A stretch of DNA of 64,000 nucleotides from Sphagnum compactum (Eukaryota; Bryophyta; Sphagnopsida; Sphagnales): NCBI GenBank assembly GCA_965153455.1, contig OZ234502.1:1901267-1965266 (forward strand). Direction: 5' to 3'. A model generated the notes under the pieces. That model saw only the letters and a program-made list of their open reading frames with translations. It made no database searches and was not told the DNA's origin. Made by a program: the position numbers and the translations under genes. Shown one piece after another: positions 46,741-58,362 of the stretch. Position 1 is the first letter of the stretch. Every line of letters starts with the position of its first letter.

Positions 46741-49508
46741 TTGACTTCCCAAATATATTGTATTAAAGTGGATTTTCCATAATATATTTTTTCAATTGGT
46801 TACCTTTTAGTGCAAGTATGACAACATAATTAATCTAATTGTGAAAAGATTGGAGGCAGCATTTTAACGTATTTAAACACATTTGGATTTAATGTTTGAT
46901 ATCAAATTAAACCATGTGATTTTTTTTAAAATTAAGGTAAAATTTTTATTAAGAATCCCAAAAGAACTTGGAGAATTCTAATGCATCTATCCCGCTTTAT
47001 ACAACTTTAAAATTGAACTAAGAATGTTGTAAAAATATTTTTATAATTTTTCTTAATGGTTGATACAACCATTCAGCACATTACAAATTGGATTTGAATC
47101 CACACATCCATTTAAATTTATTTCTAATTAGCCATTATAGATTAAAAACAAGTTTTGAGTTAAATCTTTCAATAAATTTATGATATAGGTGAGTTTGGAA
47201 TTTTCTTGGAAGAAAACATTCCTATTGTCTAAAATGATTTTAATATTATGGTTACATTTCTAAAAACTACATTACTAAAAGAATGGTTTAAAGGTGCTTA
47301 GAAAGGTGAAATCACAAATTATGGTGAATAAAAATCGGTCACTAATATATTTTTCAAGGTGTTGTGTGTTTGACCTTTAACCATGTTAATATGAAATTTA
47401 AGGGGTTTTGCAATACTTTTGCATATTGTGATAATTGACCAAAAAAATAAAAATCATTTGGTAAAGAAGACATATCGTTTAATTCATTTTATTATTGATT
47501 TGTTAAAATATGTAATTTGTACACTTGTGCAATAATAATGTTTTCAAATTTGTACTAAAAAATGGAAATATATTCCAAACATGTTTGAAATGATTGACAA
47601 CCTGTACATGAAGGTTTTAGTATGTATTAAACCTTATTTTAAGTATGATTGAACCATATTTGTGCACAATGTGAAAAGTTTAACATCATAAAATGCCTAC
47701 AAAGGGGGTACCATTAATTGGTTTGCCATAAGTGTGTGATAAATTAAGATTTTTGAACAACAAGCACCTTCAATGTGTGATAAGTAAGAATTGTGATATT
47801 GGCCTCATGTTAAAATCCATTTCAAATGTTTTTTTAGGCAATTATTGATTTAAGTTATCAAATGTTAACACAAATTTATATGATTTTGTTACATTATATA
47901 TATATATATATTTGTCATGACCTTACATAAAACATGCACATGTATGGTTCTTCAAATTTAAATAGATGGCAATCATTTTTGAAAGATAAAATTACAAGGC
48001 TCAATAATCAAAAGTGAAATCCAAATTTGAAAGCACTTCATTTTGAAGAAATTTTACCATATATAAAACATAATATTGAACTTATTTTCATGCAAATTGG
48101 CCTCCCCATGGACTTTATAAATATGCCTTCACCTATATATTCCTAATTTTTACCAGTGTTAACAATTACAAAATGAGCCAAAATATTTTTTCAACTCTTA
48201 GATACAAAGGCAACTAATTTTTTTGTTGATGTGTTGTTAAGGCTAGAATTGTTTTAAAGTTGTTTCATGAACGTTGATTAGAATGGATAGATTGTATTGT
48301 CAACACTAAACAGATTAAACAAGAGGAAGTGTCATTTTAAGATACAATGTCAACATAAAGTTGAGTAAGAATTTGAATTCTTATCCATGGTGAGATAATA
48401 AAAAAGGACTTCGGGAAAATAATTTTAAGTTTGTGATCATTAAGACATTGAATAGTTTTGAGGACAAGGAAAAGTTCATGATAGGAGTTAAAGAAGAATT
48501 GAGAAGAACATGGATATTACATTGTATTTTGTTTCTTGCTTTTTGTTTTTCAATTCCATATAGTTTGAATCTATTTTCAAGTTATTGTAAATATTGTATT
48601 GTTATAGGTATAGACTTTGGAAAAGCATTTATTTTCAATTTACTCTTTGATTTCTATAGTTGATTAGCATTGCATAATTTGAATATCTACATAATGATAT
48701 TTTAAACCATAGAACTAAAAGAATAAACCAATGATTGAAAATTAATATTTACCATTTGGGAACAATTTTCGGGAATGAATTTGGGGTAGAAAATTGAAGA
48801 TTCTATGGTTTGTTTTTGTTTTGGTTATTTTTTATAAACAAAAAGAATTAATATGTAAGATTTTTATTTTCTCTAAATCTATAGATTCAACATTATTTTA
48901 AAAGTTGTCAGGATTCAAATCTAAACAAAATAACTATTGTAAGGACTTAGATTTATGACAATTTTTTTTTCTAAAAAAGAATAATAGAATGGGGATGAAC
49001 ATGACCCAAACTCTACAAAGGTAAACAAATTAAGTAGCAATTTAACAAGGTGAAGAAAAAAATGTAGAAGAAATGGGATTGCAGATGTTGAATGAATCAA
49101 CACAATTTCATACTTTGACAAAAATAGTACAATACACTATGTCAAAAATACTTAGGATAGAAGAACAGCCTATAGGGTACAAGATGTTGGAACCTTGAAA
49201 AGAGTTTACTAATAGAGTGATGAAGTGAGTTAATATATAAAACGAGCTATCAATGAAGGTAGTACATTTAGACATTGAACCAAAAAAATGAAGAAACAAT
49301 GCAAATAGGGTCACCCCTATAGATATGCAACGAAAGGTACATGAAAGAACATATATGAGTTTGTTATCCCAAAAACATGGTGATTTATACATATCTGAAA
49401 AGGTATTACATGTACATGTAAAAGCACATGAAGGGTTGGAGATAAAATCCACAAACAGAGGTTTTGCTTAGTAATTTGCTTCACCTCAATATCATCAACC
49501 CCATGAGG
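46741..49508. other. AT-rich intergenic DNA, no supported gene
   Basis: Only short openings. A (TA)n microsatellite is at about 47896-47911. Nothing else is recognised. Confidence 0.5.
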
Positions 49509-50029
49509 AGTGGTGTGAGCCATACCGACATGGCCATGGCTAATAGTCTCAATGTTTAAGAATTGTGTTAGGAATATTCGAGTGTGGTGAGGTTTTTAAG
49601 GGGGTTTAACAACTTTGTGTTATAATAGGGGTAGAGGAATGCGCACAGGGTGTGGGGGGGTTGTTTTGTTTTCCGAAATGCGATATTGGTTGGGTTAGTC
49701 CTTTTCTTCAGCAAAAAGTTGGTAAACTATAGTTTTAGAACCTTAGTAGCGTAAGAAGGAGCGAGAAATCGCTAGGAAGTTGAGGGAAGGAAAAACAAAC
49801 ACCGGAGTTCATGGTGTGCAACAAAACATTGGTCTTGTGTCAGTATTTAACAAGTAGCAAAGATGTTGGGAATCTGTGAAGCAGGAGGAGGGGGTTAGTG
49901 AAAGGCCCAATAGAGATAAAGCAATCTTCAAGCCATAGGAACGAAGGATTAATTCGAATCAGCTTAATGGTTAAATAGATGATGTGGTAGTGTGCCAATG
50001 ATAATAGGAGTCTCATAAGGACTGAAACG

Positions 50030-50035
50030 TTTATT
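50030..50035 (-). terminator. Polyadenylation signal of solo LTR no. 2
   Basis: AATAAA on the minus strand in a CTAAATAAACG context, about 65 bases downstream of the ORF stop, at the position conserved in the other copies. Confidence 0.6.
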
Positions 50036-50099
50036 TAGATTATGAGTAACCTCGACAAGGAGCTATGGGTACATGTTAAGTCCTGGCTTATGCCATGGT

Positions 50100-50522
50100 T
50101 CATAGCTGTAGGAAGTCTAGAATGCGTCGAATAGTACGAACTAGATAGTCCGCCTTGCTGTTAGGAGGTAGGCGACGAATCGGACCGCGCAACCAACGAT
50201 AGTGTCCAATGCCGGGAACTGAAGACCAAGCGAAGATAGAAGTGTCTTCGGTTTCATAACAACCTTCACAAACGGTTTCGGGTTCGTCACCGGAAGCAGG
50301 ATCGACTTGTAACAAAATCACCAGGGTGCGGGAGTTTGGCGAAATGCGGTAATACCAGGCTCGAGGGGGTTCAACTTTGAGACAAGCGCGCACCTCTCGA
50401 GGTTCGAGTTCTTCGTCACGGGGATGCTGCGTTAGAATCAAATCTAAAGACGATTTCGAAGGCGGTTCCTCGTTTACTTGTGCGGCTTGGGGCCCGTAGG
50501 AGGTGACTGTGCGCGACGCCAT
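50100..50522 (-). CDS. LTR-encoded 140-aa protein, copy 2
   Basis: Same protein as at 12064-12486 and 58363-58785. An in-frame ATG 11 codons upstream (50555) exists only in this copy, so the shared start MASRTV at 50522 is preferred. Against copy 3, residues 1-49 show about ten amino acid changes, but residues 50-140 show only two (Val to Ile in PG(V/I)GHY and Ser to Pro in RL(S/P)PNSK) despite about 29 synonymous codon differences. The CEGCYETED segment, the WYYRISPNSRTL block and the basic RTIRRILDFLQL end are fully conserved. Function unknown; the pattern is that of a translated, selected protein. Confidence 0.75.
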   Translation of the reverse strand: MASRTVTSYGPQAAQVNEEPPSKSSLDLILTQHPRDEELEPREVRACLKVEPPRAWYYRISPNSRTLVILLQVDPASGDEPETVCEGCYETEDTSIFAWSSVPGIGHYRWLRGPIRRLPPNSKADYLVRTIRRILDFLQL

Positions 50523-50611
50523 GCTTGCAAGGAAGAGAGGAAAGATCTTCAACAAAAATCAAATTGCAATGAAGGTGGAGGGGATTTGTGACATCAAGTT
50601 ATGTGATCGTA

Positions 50612-50618
50612 ATTTATA
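50612..50618 (-). promoter_or_regulatory. TATA box of solo LTR no. 2
   Basis: TATAAAT on the minus strand, about 90 bases upstream of the conserved ATG, at the same place as in copies 1 and 3 despite changed flanks. Confidence 0.6.
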
Positions 50619-51069
50619 CGCAAGGAAAGGAAGGGAGTGGGTAAAGAATGGCCTAGGACCATGGTAAGGTAAAACCTTTGTGTCAAAGGATAAAAAGTGA
50701 GGGTTTAAGTAAGTTTGCTTGGGGGGAAGTGGGAGTAAGTGCAAAGGAACCTTCTCCTTCCATTAACCACCGAGCAAAGGGACCTTCTCCTTCTCCTTCC
50801 ATTGACCACCGAGCAAGGGGTTCTTCTCCTTCTCCTTCTCTTTAAAAGGCGAACTTGGGTGATTGGGGTGCTCTCTTTTTCCGACGGGAGATGACCTCTA
50901 ATTCAATCTCGAGAGTTCTAGTTCTGACAAGCTCTTGAGGAGGAAAAGGATGACCAACTTTGGGAGTGGAGAAGGGGAAAGAGAGTAGAAGGGGGATTTG
51001 GTAAGAGTTTTGGAATGATGGAGGTGAGTAAGAATAGTATTGGGAAGTTAGAACTCTAGGGAAAGTTAA

Positions 51070-51620
51070 TAAACCCTCTCGGGTTTTGTAGCATAACTTC
51101 CTAGTTATTTAGCTGCAGATCTTGAGATTTGGTAGGAAGGTGCGTCTACTAGTTAGCTTTCCAAAGAGCTAAAGCAAGTTGAATTTGAACAATCTGGGTG
51201 TGAGAAACAATTCTCCAAGTGACTAGTGGTCTGCAGTCAAGTTGGACCAACTACTTCCACAAAATCCTCTCGGGTTTTATAGCATAATTTCCTAGTTATT
51301 TAGCTGCAGATCCTGAGATTTGGTAGGGAGGTGCGTCTACTATTTAGCTTTCCAAAGAGCTAAAGCAAGCCGAATTTGAACAATCTGGGTGTGAGAAACA
51401 ATTCTCCAAGTGACTGGTGGTCTGCAGTCAAGTTGGACCAACTACTTCCACAAAATCCTCTCGGGTTTTATAGCATAATTTTCTAGTTATTTAACTGCAG
51501 ATCCTGAGATTTGGTAGGGAGGTGCGTCTACTAATTAGTTTTCCAAAGAGCTAAAGCAAGCCGAATTTGAACAATCTGGGTGTGAGAAACAACTCTTCAA
51601 ATGATTGCTGGTTGTAGCCA
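51070..51620 (-). repeat. ~180-190-bp tandem array, three units (LTR no. 2)
   Basis: CCTCTCGGGTTTT recurs near 51075, 51266 and 51457, each followed by ATAGCATAA(T/C)TTCCTAGTTATTTAG-like, TTAGCTTTCCAAAGAGCTAA and GTGTGAGAAACAA words on the plus strand. Confidence 0.8.
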
Positions 51621-51928
51621 AGTTTAAGGAAGTGTTGAGTTCATAAAAGTTTGTTTAAAGGGATGACAATTTAGTATAAGGTTCTACGATCGGGAATGTG
51701 GGGATCAAAAATAATAATAATAACAAAATAAAATTAAAAAAAAAATATAGCTATCAATGTTAAGTTGTGAATGATGCATAGGCGGCAAAGAAATTTAATC
51801 TCAACTACAAACGCAATCTAGCATCTAGAAGTACGCTCACTTCGTCTTTCACCGGTAGCATTTATGCTTTCAAGTATAGTCACCTTGTAGAACCGGGAGT
51901 AGAGGGACAAAAGTTGCCTCACAAGTGG

Positions 51929-52650
51929 GAAGAAAACCTAGACAATGATGAAGTTGAATAAGCAATACCATAATATGCCAAAATTATATTTTAGTTAGAG
52001 TATTTGGAAGAGCAAGCTTTTGCAACTGAAACAGTGCAGTAATCAAGGATGGAAAATAAAGCTAAACATAACACTTCACTAGTAACAATAATTAATACAT
52101 GAATGAAAAAATAGCTAGTGTTTATATTTTGCAAATCGGTGAATCTAGGGTTAAACAAAGTTAACAAAACATAATTTTACTTAGCGAAAAAATATGGAGT
52201 AGATCTGATCAAAGTGCAAATCAAGATTCTAAACATATACCCAATCATTGTAGTTTTTACAAACAAGATGGCCATGCTCTTACATATATTTTTTTATTGA
52301 AAAAGATGTATGAGATGTAATGATTAATTATTTCCAAACCAAAGTGCAAACTAAATTGAATTTGGAGGAGGAACATAATCCAATGGACATGCAATGAAAT
52401 ATTGCAAGTCCAATACAACCACAAAATTGCAAAATAATAGACCACCTTATAAAAAATGTTTGAACTATAAAGGATTCCTTCTAATGTGAAGGTACCTCAA
52501 CCAATTAGACAAGCACATTTTGTTTCGAAAAGAGTTAGGAAGACTGTAACTCATTTGTTATGAGTGGTGCAAGAACTACAACCCTCAGATGTAATGGATC
52601 TATGCTTGGAATGTGAAACAAACAAGTGGCAAACATTACATATCAACAAT
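51929..52650. other. AT-rich intergenic DNA, nothing recognised
   Basis: No supported gene, repeat or element terminus. Confidence 0.5.
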
Positions 52651-52689
52651 ACAGTAATGTATCATTTCATGATGGAATAGGTGATAATG

Positions 52690-53560
52690 TTACATAATTT
52701 TTTACAATAGTTAATAATGTGATGCATGGTACAACCACAAAAAATTGCATACCATATTAGGTCTATGCCTATTAATGAAAAAATATATCCATTATTTGTA
52801 GGAAACCAAATAATTCCTACAATACTAACGGAGAATTTTCCTTTGCATAATTTGGTATATATTGAACCTATCGTGACCACCCAAGAAAATTATTCACATG
52901 GTAGTAGATCAATACCAACTAGTTTTTTATTAAAGAGATTTGTAGTAAAGGAACCTTTTGTAAATGTACATGTACTTTTAACCATAGGAATACTATCACA
53001 TAATATAGTTACTATTAAATTAATACCATTAAATCTAGGAGGCAACCCTTCAAAACCCATAGGAGGTGCTATAGTAGCATTTGTGCAACCTATAGCACAC
53101 TATTATAAAAGCCCTTTTAACTATCTTGAATAAAAGAATGACTTTAATTCAAATGGTCATGTATGAGTATTCAAAGTTACTATCAAAGTTAATGGTGAAA
53201 CAATAGATGAGGAAATAACCAATCTATTCAATTTTATGTTAAAAAATGATGCGTCATACTATAGTTGTAATAATTATATGCGAGATCATCCAAATTATAA
53301 ATTCACATATTTAAAACAAGTTTTCTATGGATGAAATGAAAGATGTTGCAATAGCACAAAGAATCTGCACTAATGTGTAAAGAAGGTATTTACGTACTAA
53401 AAACATAGAGTTCATTTCTTTACCACATACTTCAAGGGTAGGCATTATAATTATGGGAAACCATATACTTGCAAAACCAAGTATGTATTGTACAAACTAT
53501 CATTATACAAACCATAAAGTGGAAGCATGTAAAAGTAAAAAGGAGGAACCCACCATAGTA
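52690..53560 (+). pseudogene. Gypsy-type gag remnant with zinc-knuckle relic
   Basis: An open stretch of 135 residues (52726-53133) is followed, across stops, by a protein-like stretch (EEITNLFNFMLKNDASYY...) and a zinc-knuckle relic at about 53489-53530: Cys, then THN-type spacing with HYTNHKVEAC and a basic tail KSKKEE. The expected second cysteine is Tyr, a single G-to-A change from TGT. This order is typical of the gag end of plant gypsy elements. The N-terminal 135-residue segment itself I cannot assign to a family. Confidence 0.45.
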
Positions 53561-53582
53561 GTTACTAGAATGGACTACTAGT

Positions 53583-53830
53583 CACTAAAAGAAATGTGGG
53601 ATATGCAACCATCCTATTTGTGACTACATGTTGTTTACAATTACTTTTGCAACTACTTACCAACTTCACCAAATTTGGAGAGGATATGTGACTATACTAA
53701 AACTAATGTGCAACTATTATCTTCTTCATCCTCCTATGTGAATGTTTTTAGGATTATATTCATCCATGACTAAACTCCCATGGCCCATTAGTTGCATATG
53801 TAACCAAAGTTTCATCACAAATTGATGTAA
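53583..53830 (+). mobile_element. CACTA-like terminus
   Basis: Starts CACTAAAAGAAATGTGGG, similar to the CACTAGTAGAAAATGGCC end at 4305, followed by TTGTGACTACATG, TTTGCAACTAC and TGCAACTATT subterminal words. A close relative is at 62510-62680. No matching opposite end was found downstream, so only one end can be supported. Confidence 0.45.
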
Positions 53831-54539
53831 AATGTGTATTATGGGCATGATAGGCATACATATTTAGGCTTGTACAATTAAAAAGTCTACTTATATTATA
53901 ATAAATATTTATTATGAATATCATTAACATATTTGTAAGGTTTAACGTAAAGTTTTTGTGAAAAATACATTAAGGGTATATTAAAAGTGTAAAAAAATGA
54001 TTTAAATTTAAAAATGTCTCTTATCAATAATTATGATGCAATAAATTAATATTAAGACAACAAGTTTTGTCATGTTTTGTAACATGAACAAGTGTCGACT
54101 ATACTACAAGAGTTACATAGTGGAGTTGGTGGAAGACATTTTTCTTCAAACATCAAGGTGAGGAAGATCCTTGATGTCGGTTATTGATAGCCAACCATGA
54201 ACAACGATGTTCATGAATTATGTTGAACTTGTGATTTGTGCCAATGAATAGGTAACATGTTAGCACAAAATATGGCAAAGTTAATTACTATTCGACTTGA
54301 AGTCACACTCCATTTCAACTTGTTTATGGATTACACTTGTTACTACCTACATAAAACTTATTACCATCCAAGCTAGGGCGGATTTATGATCCAAAACCTG
54401 TTAGAGTTCTAACTAGTCGCCTATCAAAACTAGAGTAACTCCAAAAGAACTAATCAGTAGCACAAGACGTGGTAGATTCTAATTAGTGGAACCAGTTGTT
54501 ATGGTCTCAAAACTAGTACATTGAGACAAAATACTAATT

Positions 54540-55370
54540 TGGAAATTATGTTTTATAGTTTCTAGGGGCTGTTAAAGCACATTCCCCTAAGTTTCAAAAA
54601 GGATGGTTTGGGCCATATAGGATCCAATATTGTTTACCAAACAATATAGTAATACTAGTGACTATTAATAAATTTGATCTTAATCTAGTATTGGTTAGCA
54701 CTAACAAGTTGAAACCTTATAGGTTTATGGAGGATCAAACACTTCAACCTATTTTAACTAAACCTAATAATTTTTTACCAGAGGAACCACTTGAGGCAAC
54801 CCATTCTGACAACATGTTCATTAAATAACTAATTGAAATAAGCCATTTTGATAACTTGTCAAATGAAAAACCGATTGAGACAAACCATTTTAGTAACTTG
54901 TTCGTTGAAGAACCAATTCAGTTTAACATTAGAGGTTTGACAACAAACAACTTGACCAAAAGAAGAATGAATAATGATTTGTTTGAACTAGAACTGGTTG
55001 AAACATGTATCAACGACCTGTTTCAAAAAGGCAACTAGTTGGGAACCAATTACTTAGGGTTAATTATGTACAAAGTAATGATGTCTTGATAAATTTAATT
55101 ATAGGTGTCAACTTCTTAAGGAAAGTATGCCCTAAAAGTTGCATCATTTTCCAAGTGCCGCCACTTTTCATTCCACATCTACAATACAAAGAATTGGCAT
55201 ACCCCTTAGAATGTCTTTTCATTTGTTCATTCTGGATTACCTTATATATTTTGCTGCACCAAAATGAGGCAATGAGTGCCTTGGATCAGTTGAGAAAGAG
55301 AACAAGAAAGAAGGAGGCAAAGTTGAGAAGACAAAGAGAAGAGAAAGAAGGAAAGGAAAGAAAATTGTAG
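54540..55370 (+). pseudogene. Gypsy integrase C-terminus and following decayed coding DNA
   Basis: About 54590-54735 reads KFQKGWFGPYRIQYCLPNN...VSTNKLKPYRF, the GPY/F module and KLKPYR end of plant gypsy integrase. The open frame continues to about 54826 (acidic PEEPLEATHSDN). Beyond it are openings at 54856-55038 and 55005-55370, the latter ending in a Lys/Arg/Glu-rich coiled-coil-like RKRTRKKEAKLRRQREEKE. Only about 1 kb separates this from the gag relic, so most of pol is missing, and the CACTA-like end lies in between. Confidence 0.6.
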
Positions 55371-55379
55371 AGGAAGCTT

Positions 55380-57190
55380 TTAGAACAATTGGGGCAATTT
55401 ACATTGAACCACTCGCATCAAGGCCACCTCCTATGTTTCGAGAAAGTAATGAGAGTTCTAGGGAAGAAAGAGACGTAAAACAAGAGATTTTTGAAGCACT
55501 AAAACGTGTTTCTATTATGGGAGAAGGACTTGAAAAAACATTGCGAGGTCTTTGAAGACAATTTCCACCTTTTACACCTACATTTGTAATAATTAATATT
55601 TTAAGGAGGAATAATAAATTAAAAAAAACCTATAGAGGTAGAAGAAGAAGATGAACAACTTGTTGAAATTGAGCAAGCAACAAATTTTTCATCAATACCA
55701 GTTGAAGGAGGATTCTTTGACGTAGAAGCTGACTCTTTTTACATACATGTTGTTGTACCTACCAAGGCCCGATCCAAGTACATGATGAGGTGCAATGGAA
55801 AGGAACAGGTGGAGGAGGGCAATTCACCTACCAAAGTAACCTAGAAGCAAACAACTACTGAAGTGAAGGAAATTTAGAAAATGTTACAATGGATTCGAAT
55901 GGGAGCCAAAGAGCGACAATGGGTAGAGAGCAAGTCGATTTGGGTGGTTTGTTTGTTGTTCACTAGATAGTTCCACGACCAAACCTATTGGAAGAATTCT
56001 TGCACACCTAGGAGTCCACAAAGGATGGATGCATTCAGGTAGTTGTTTGTGGTGAGAAAATCACCATTGACCAAACATTAATCGTTCAGCTATTTGGTGT
56101 TAGTGTTGAAGGAGTAGTTGATGCGAAAAAAACATTGGTCAAAGAAGCTCAAGTTGTTCTTAAGAACATAGCTAGACAGATGCATTTGTCAATAAAGAAC
56201 ATTGGAACGTCATCCGGATGGAGGAATACCACATCAAATCTGTAGCAATCTTGCAAATCATTTACCAAAAAAGGTTAGCTTATTTTAGTAATCATATTGC
56301 CATCAGTCTAAATTTGGCAAACAAGGGGAAGAAGATCAACTAGTGTTCCATTATGTTGACACAAATGTCAATAGAATTGACCCAATGGACTCAGCACCAA
56401 AAGCAAATAGTAATAGGGTTAATAATGCCCAACAAGAAGGCAACAACTTGTTATTTTGGACCAGTTATAGAGGTTTGTTTACAACACTGGTTTCCCTTGT
56501 TGGAGGAAAATACACTTATTGACTCTCCAAAACCATAACCGGTTCAAGAGAGAGAAGAAGATTGCTATGGAGCAATCTAAAGAACCCTCTCCTGAGGTTG
56601 TGACCAAAGAACAATTCATTAGTGAACGACAATTGATGTGTTCAATTAACATATCACCACGACCAGTTTAGCAATCATAATGGGTGAAGATATGAGCCGA
56701 GCTATCAATTCCGAAGGACCGGTTGAGTCTAGAGCCAACTAGTCCACCACCAAAGAAGAAACTCCACACCCATCAGCGAATCATGATTATGGAGGGAGAT
56801 GATGAAGATGTGGAAGTTGATGTCACTACACAGTAAGACAACAAATTGATAAGGACAGAAAATGACCAAGTCACGGAGGATCAAAATAAACTTGACTTTG
56901 AATAGGTACCAAATTAAGTACCTTTACCTATTAAAGAAACTTATGCTCTTACAAAACAAATTAGCAACTTGTTATCAACATGGATAAAATTAGTTCAATT
57001 TAAGCCTTTTGAACTAGTTTAGCCTAGACTTGTTTATATTTTTCCTGAAACATTAGCAGCCTATGCTCAACACGAAATCCTAAAACAGGTTACACTTTTC
57101 TTTGAACAAGTAGTTTTAGTTACCCAAGTTTTGCTTTAGATAGTAGACAGCTTAGCTGATTTGAGAACCAAATATAATATTGTTGAAAAC
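55380..57190 (+). pseudogene. Decayed coding DNA, possibly retroelement-linked, split by solo LTR no. 3
   Basis: Translations in shifting frames are protein-like between stops: EEAFRTIGAIYIEPLASRPPP near 55370, IQVVVCGEKITIDQTLIVQLFGV near 56030, EEYHIKSVAILQIIY near 56225, and DSLADLRTKYNIVEN running to the LTR junction at 57190. The GEKITIDQTLI...LFGV block recalls the plant-mobile-domain-like proteins associated with Athila/Tat elements (inference). The frame continues on the other side of the solo LTR at 59382. Confidence 0.4.
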
Positions 57191-57891
57191 TGTGAGGCGA
57201 CTTTCCGTCCCTCTACTCCCGGTTCTACAAGGTGACCATGCTTGGAAGCACAAAAGCTATTGGTGAAGGAAAGATGCAAGTATAATTTTATATATTAAAT
57301 TGCGTTTGTAGTTGAAATTAAGTAGCCTGCCTCTTATGCATCATTCACGATTAGGATTGATAGATATATTTTTTCCAAGCTCACACGCTACACATTCTAG
57401 GACTTTATGTCAAATTGTCATTCGTTTAAACCAATGTTTAAAGACTCAACACCATGTCCAACATAGCTGCAGACCATCAGTCACTTAAAACATCATTTCT
57501 AACACATACATTATTCAAATCTAGCTTGCTTTAGCTCATTGGAAAGCTAACTACAAGGCGCACCATCCTACCAAATTTCAAGATCTGCAGCTAAACCAGT
57601 GAGGAGTTATACCACCAAACCCGAGAGGGTTTTGTGAGATTTCTCTAGAGTTCCAATCTTCCAACACTATCACTACCTACCCCCATTCCTTCAAAATTAT
57701 TATAAGATTTTCGTTCTACTTCCCTTCCTTCTCCCCTCTACTCAAACTAACCATTCTTTTCCTCTTCATGAAGCTTGTGGAACAAGTATTCAAGATTGAA
57801 TGAAAATTATCTCCGAGGCAAAGAGAGAGACCCCAATCATCCGAGTCCGCCTTTTAAAGAGAAGGGGAAGGAGGGTGAAGGTAGATCTAAA

Positions 57892-58118
57892 GCTTGGTGG
57901 CCAATAGAAGGTTCCATGCTTGGTGGCCAATGGAAGGTTCCAAGCTTGGTGGCCAATGGAAGGTTCCATGCTTGGTGGCCAATGGAAGGTTCCAAGCTTG
58001 GTGGCCAATGGAAGGTTCCATGCTTGGTGGCCAATGGAAGGTTCCAAGCTTGGTGGCCAATGGAAGGTTCCATGCTTGGTGGCCAATGGAATGTTCCAAG
58101 CTTGGTGGCCAATGGAAG
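57892..58118 (+). repeat. Nine-unit 26-bp CCAAT-type array
   Basis: Units of GCTTGGTGGCCAATGGAAGG plus TTCCAT or TTCCAA repeat about nine times at exactly 26-bp spacing, alternating as 52-bp dimers. Each unit contains a CCAAT box (GGCCAATGG). Copy 1 has two units; copy 2 has degenerate relatives with a changed box. It sits about 150-370 bp upstream of the TATA box, where LTR enhancers normally lie. Openings on both strands through the array are artefacts of the repeat. Confidence 0.9.
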
Positions 58119-58262
58119 GTGAAGGAGAAACACCTTTTCACTTCTTCCATTTTCCCCCCAACTAACTTTACTTAAACCTTCAATTTTTTCCTTTGACCTC
58201 ATGGTTTTATTTTACCATGGTTCTAAGCCGTTACTCACGCCTTCCTTTCCTTTTCTTCGATC

Positions 58263-58269
58263 TATAAAT
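58263..58269 (+). promoter_or_regulatory. TATA box of solo LTR no. 3
   Basis: TATAAAT in a GATCTATAAATTA context, 100 bases upstream of the conserved ATG. The expected transcript start is near 58295. Confidence 0.65.
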
Positions 58270-58362
58270 TATGATTATGCACCTCAATGTAACAAGTCCT
58301 CCACACCTTCATTGTCGCTTTGATTTGATTGAAGATCTGACCTTTTTCCTCTCCTTGAAGTT

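Larger units (their letters stand above)
49514..51923 (-). mobile_element. Solo LTR no. 2 (2410 bp, TSD AGTGG)
   Basis: Begins TGTGAGCCATACCGACA and ends TTGCCTCACA on the plus strand, with a perfect 5-bp target duplication AGTGG at 49509-49513 and 51924-51928. It is collinear with the other two solo LTRs but the most diverged of the three. It carries three units of the ~180-bp array (51070-51620), the TATA box, the 140-aa ORF and the polyadenylation signal in the same order. No internal retrotransposon sequence is adjacent. Confidence 0.88.

Noticed and set aside
57775-58202. Overlapping 80-120-aa repeat ORFs on both strands in solo LTR no. 3
   Set aside because: They translate the 26-bp CCAAT-type array in several frames; copies 1 and 2 of the LTR do not keep them.
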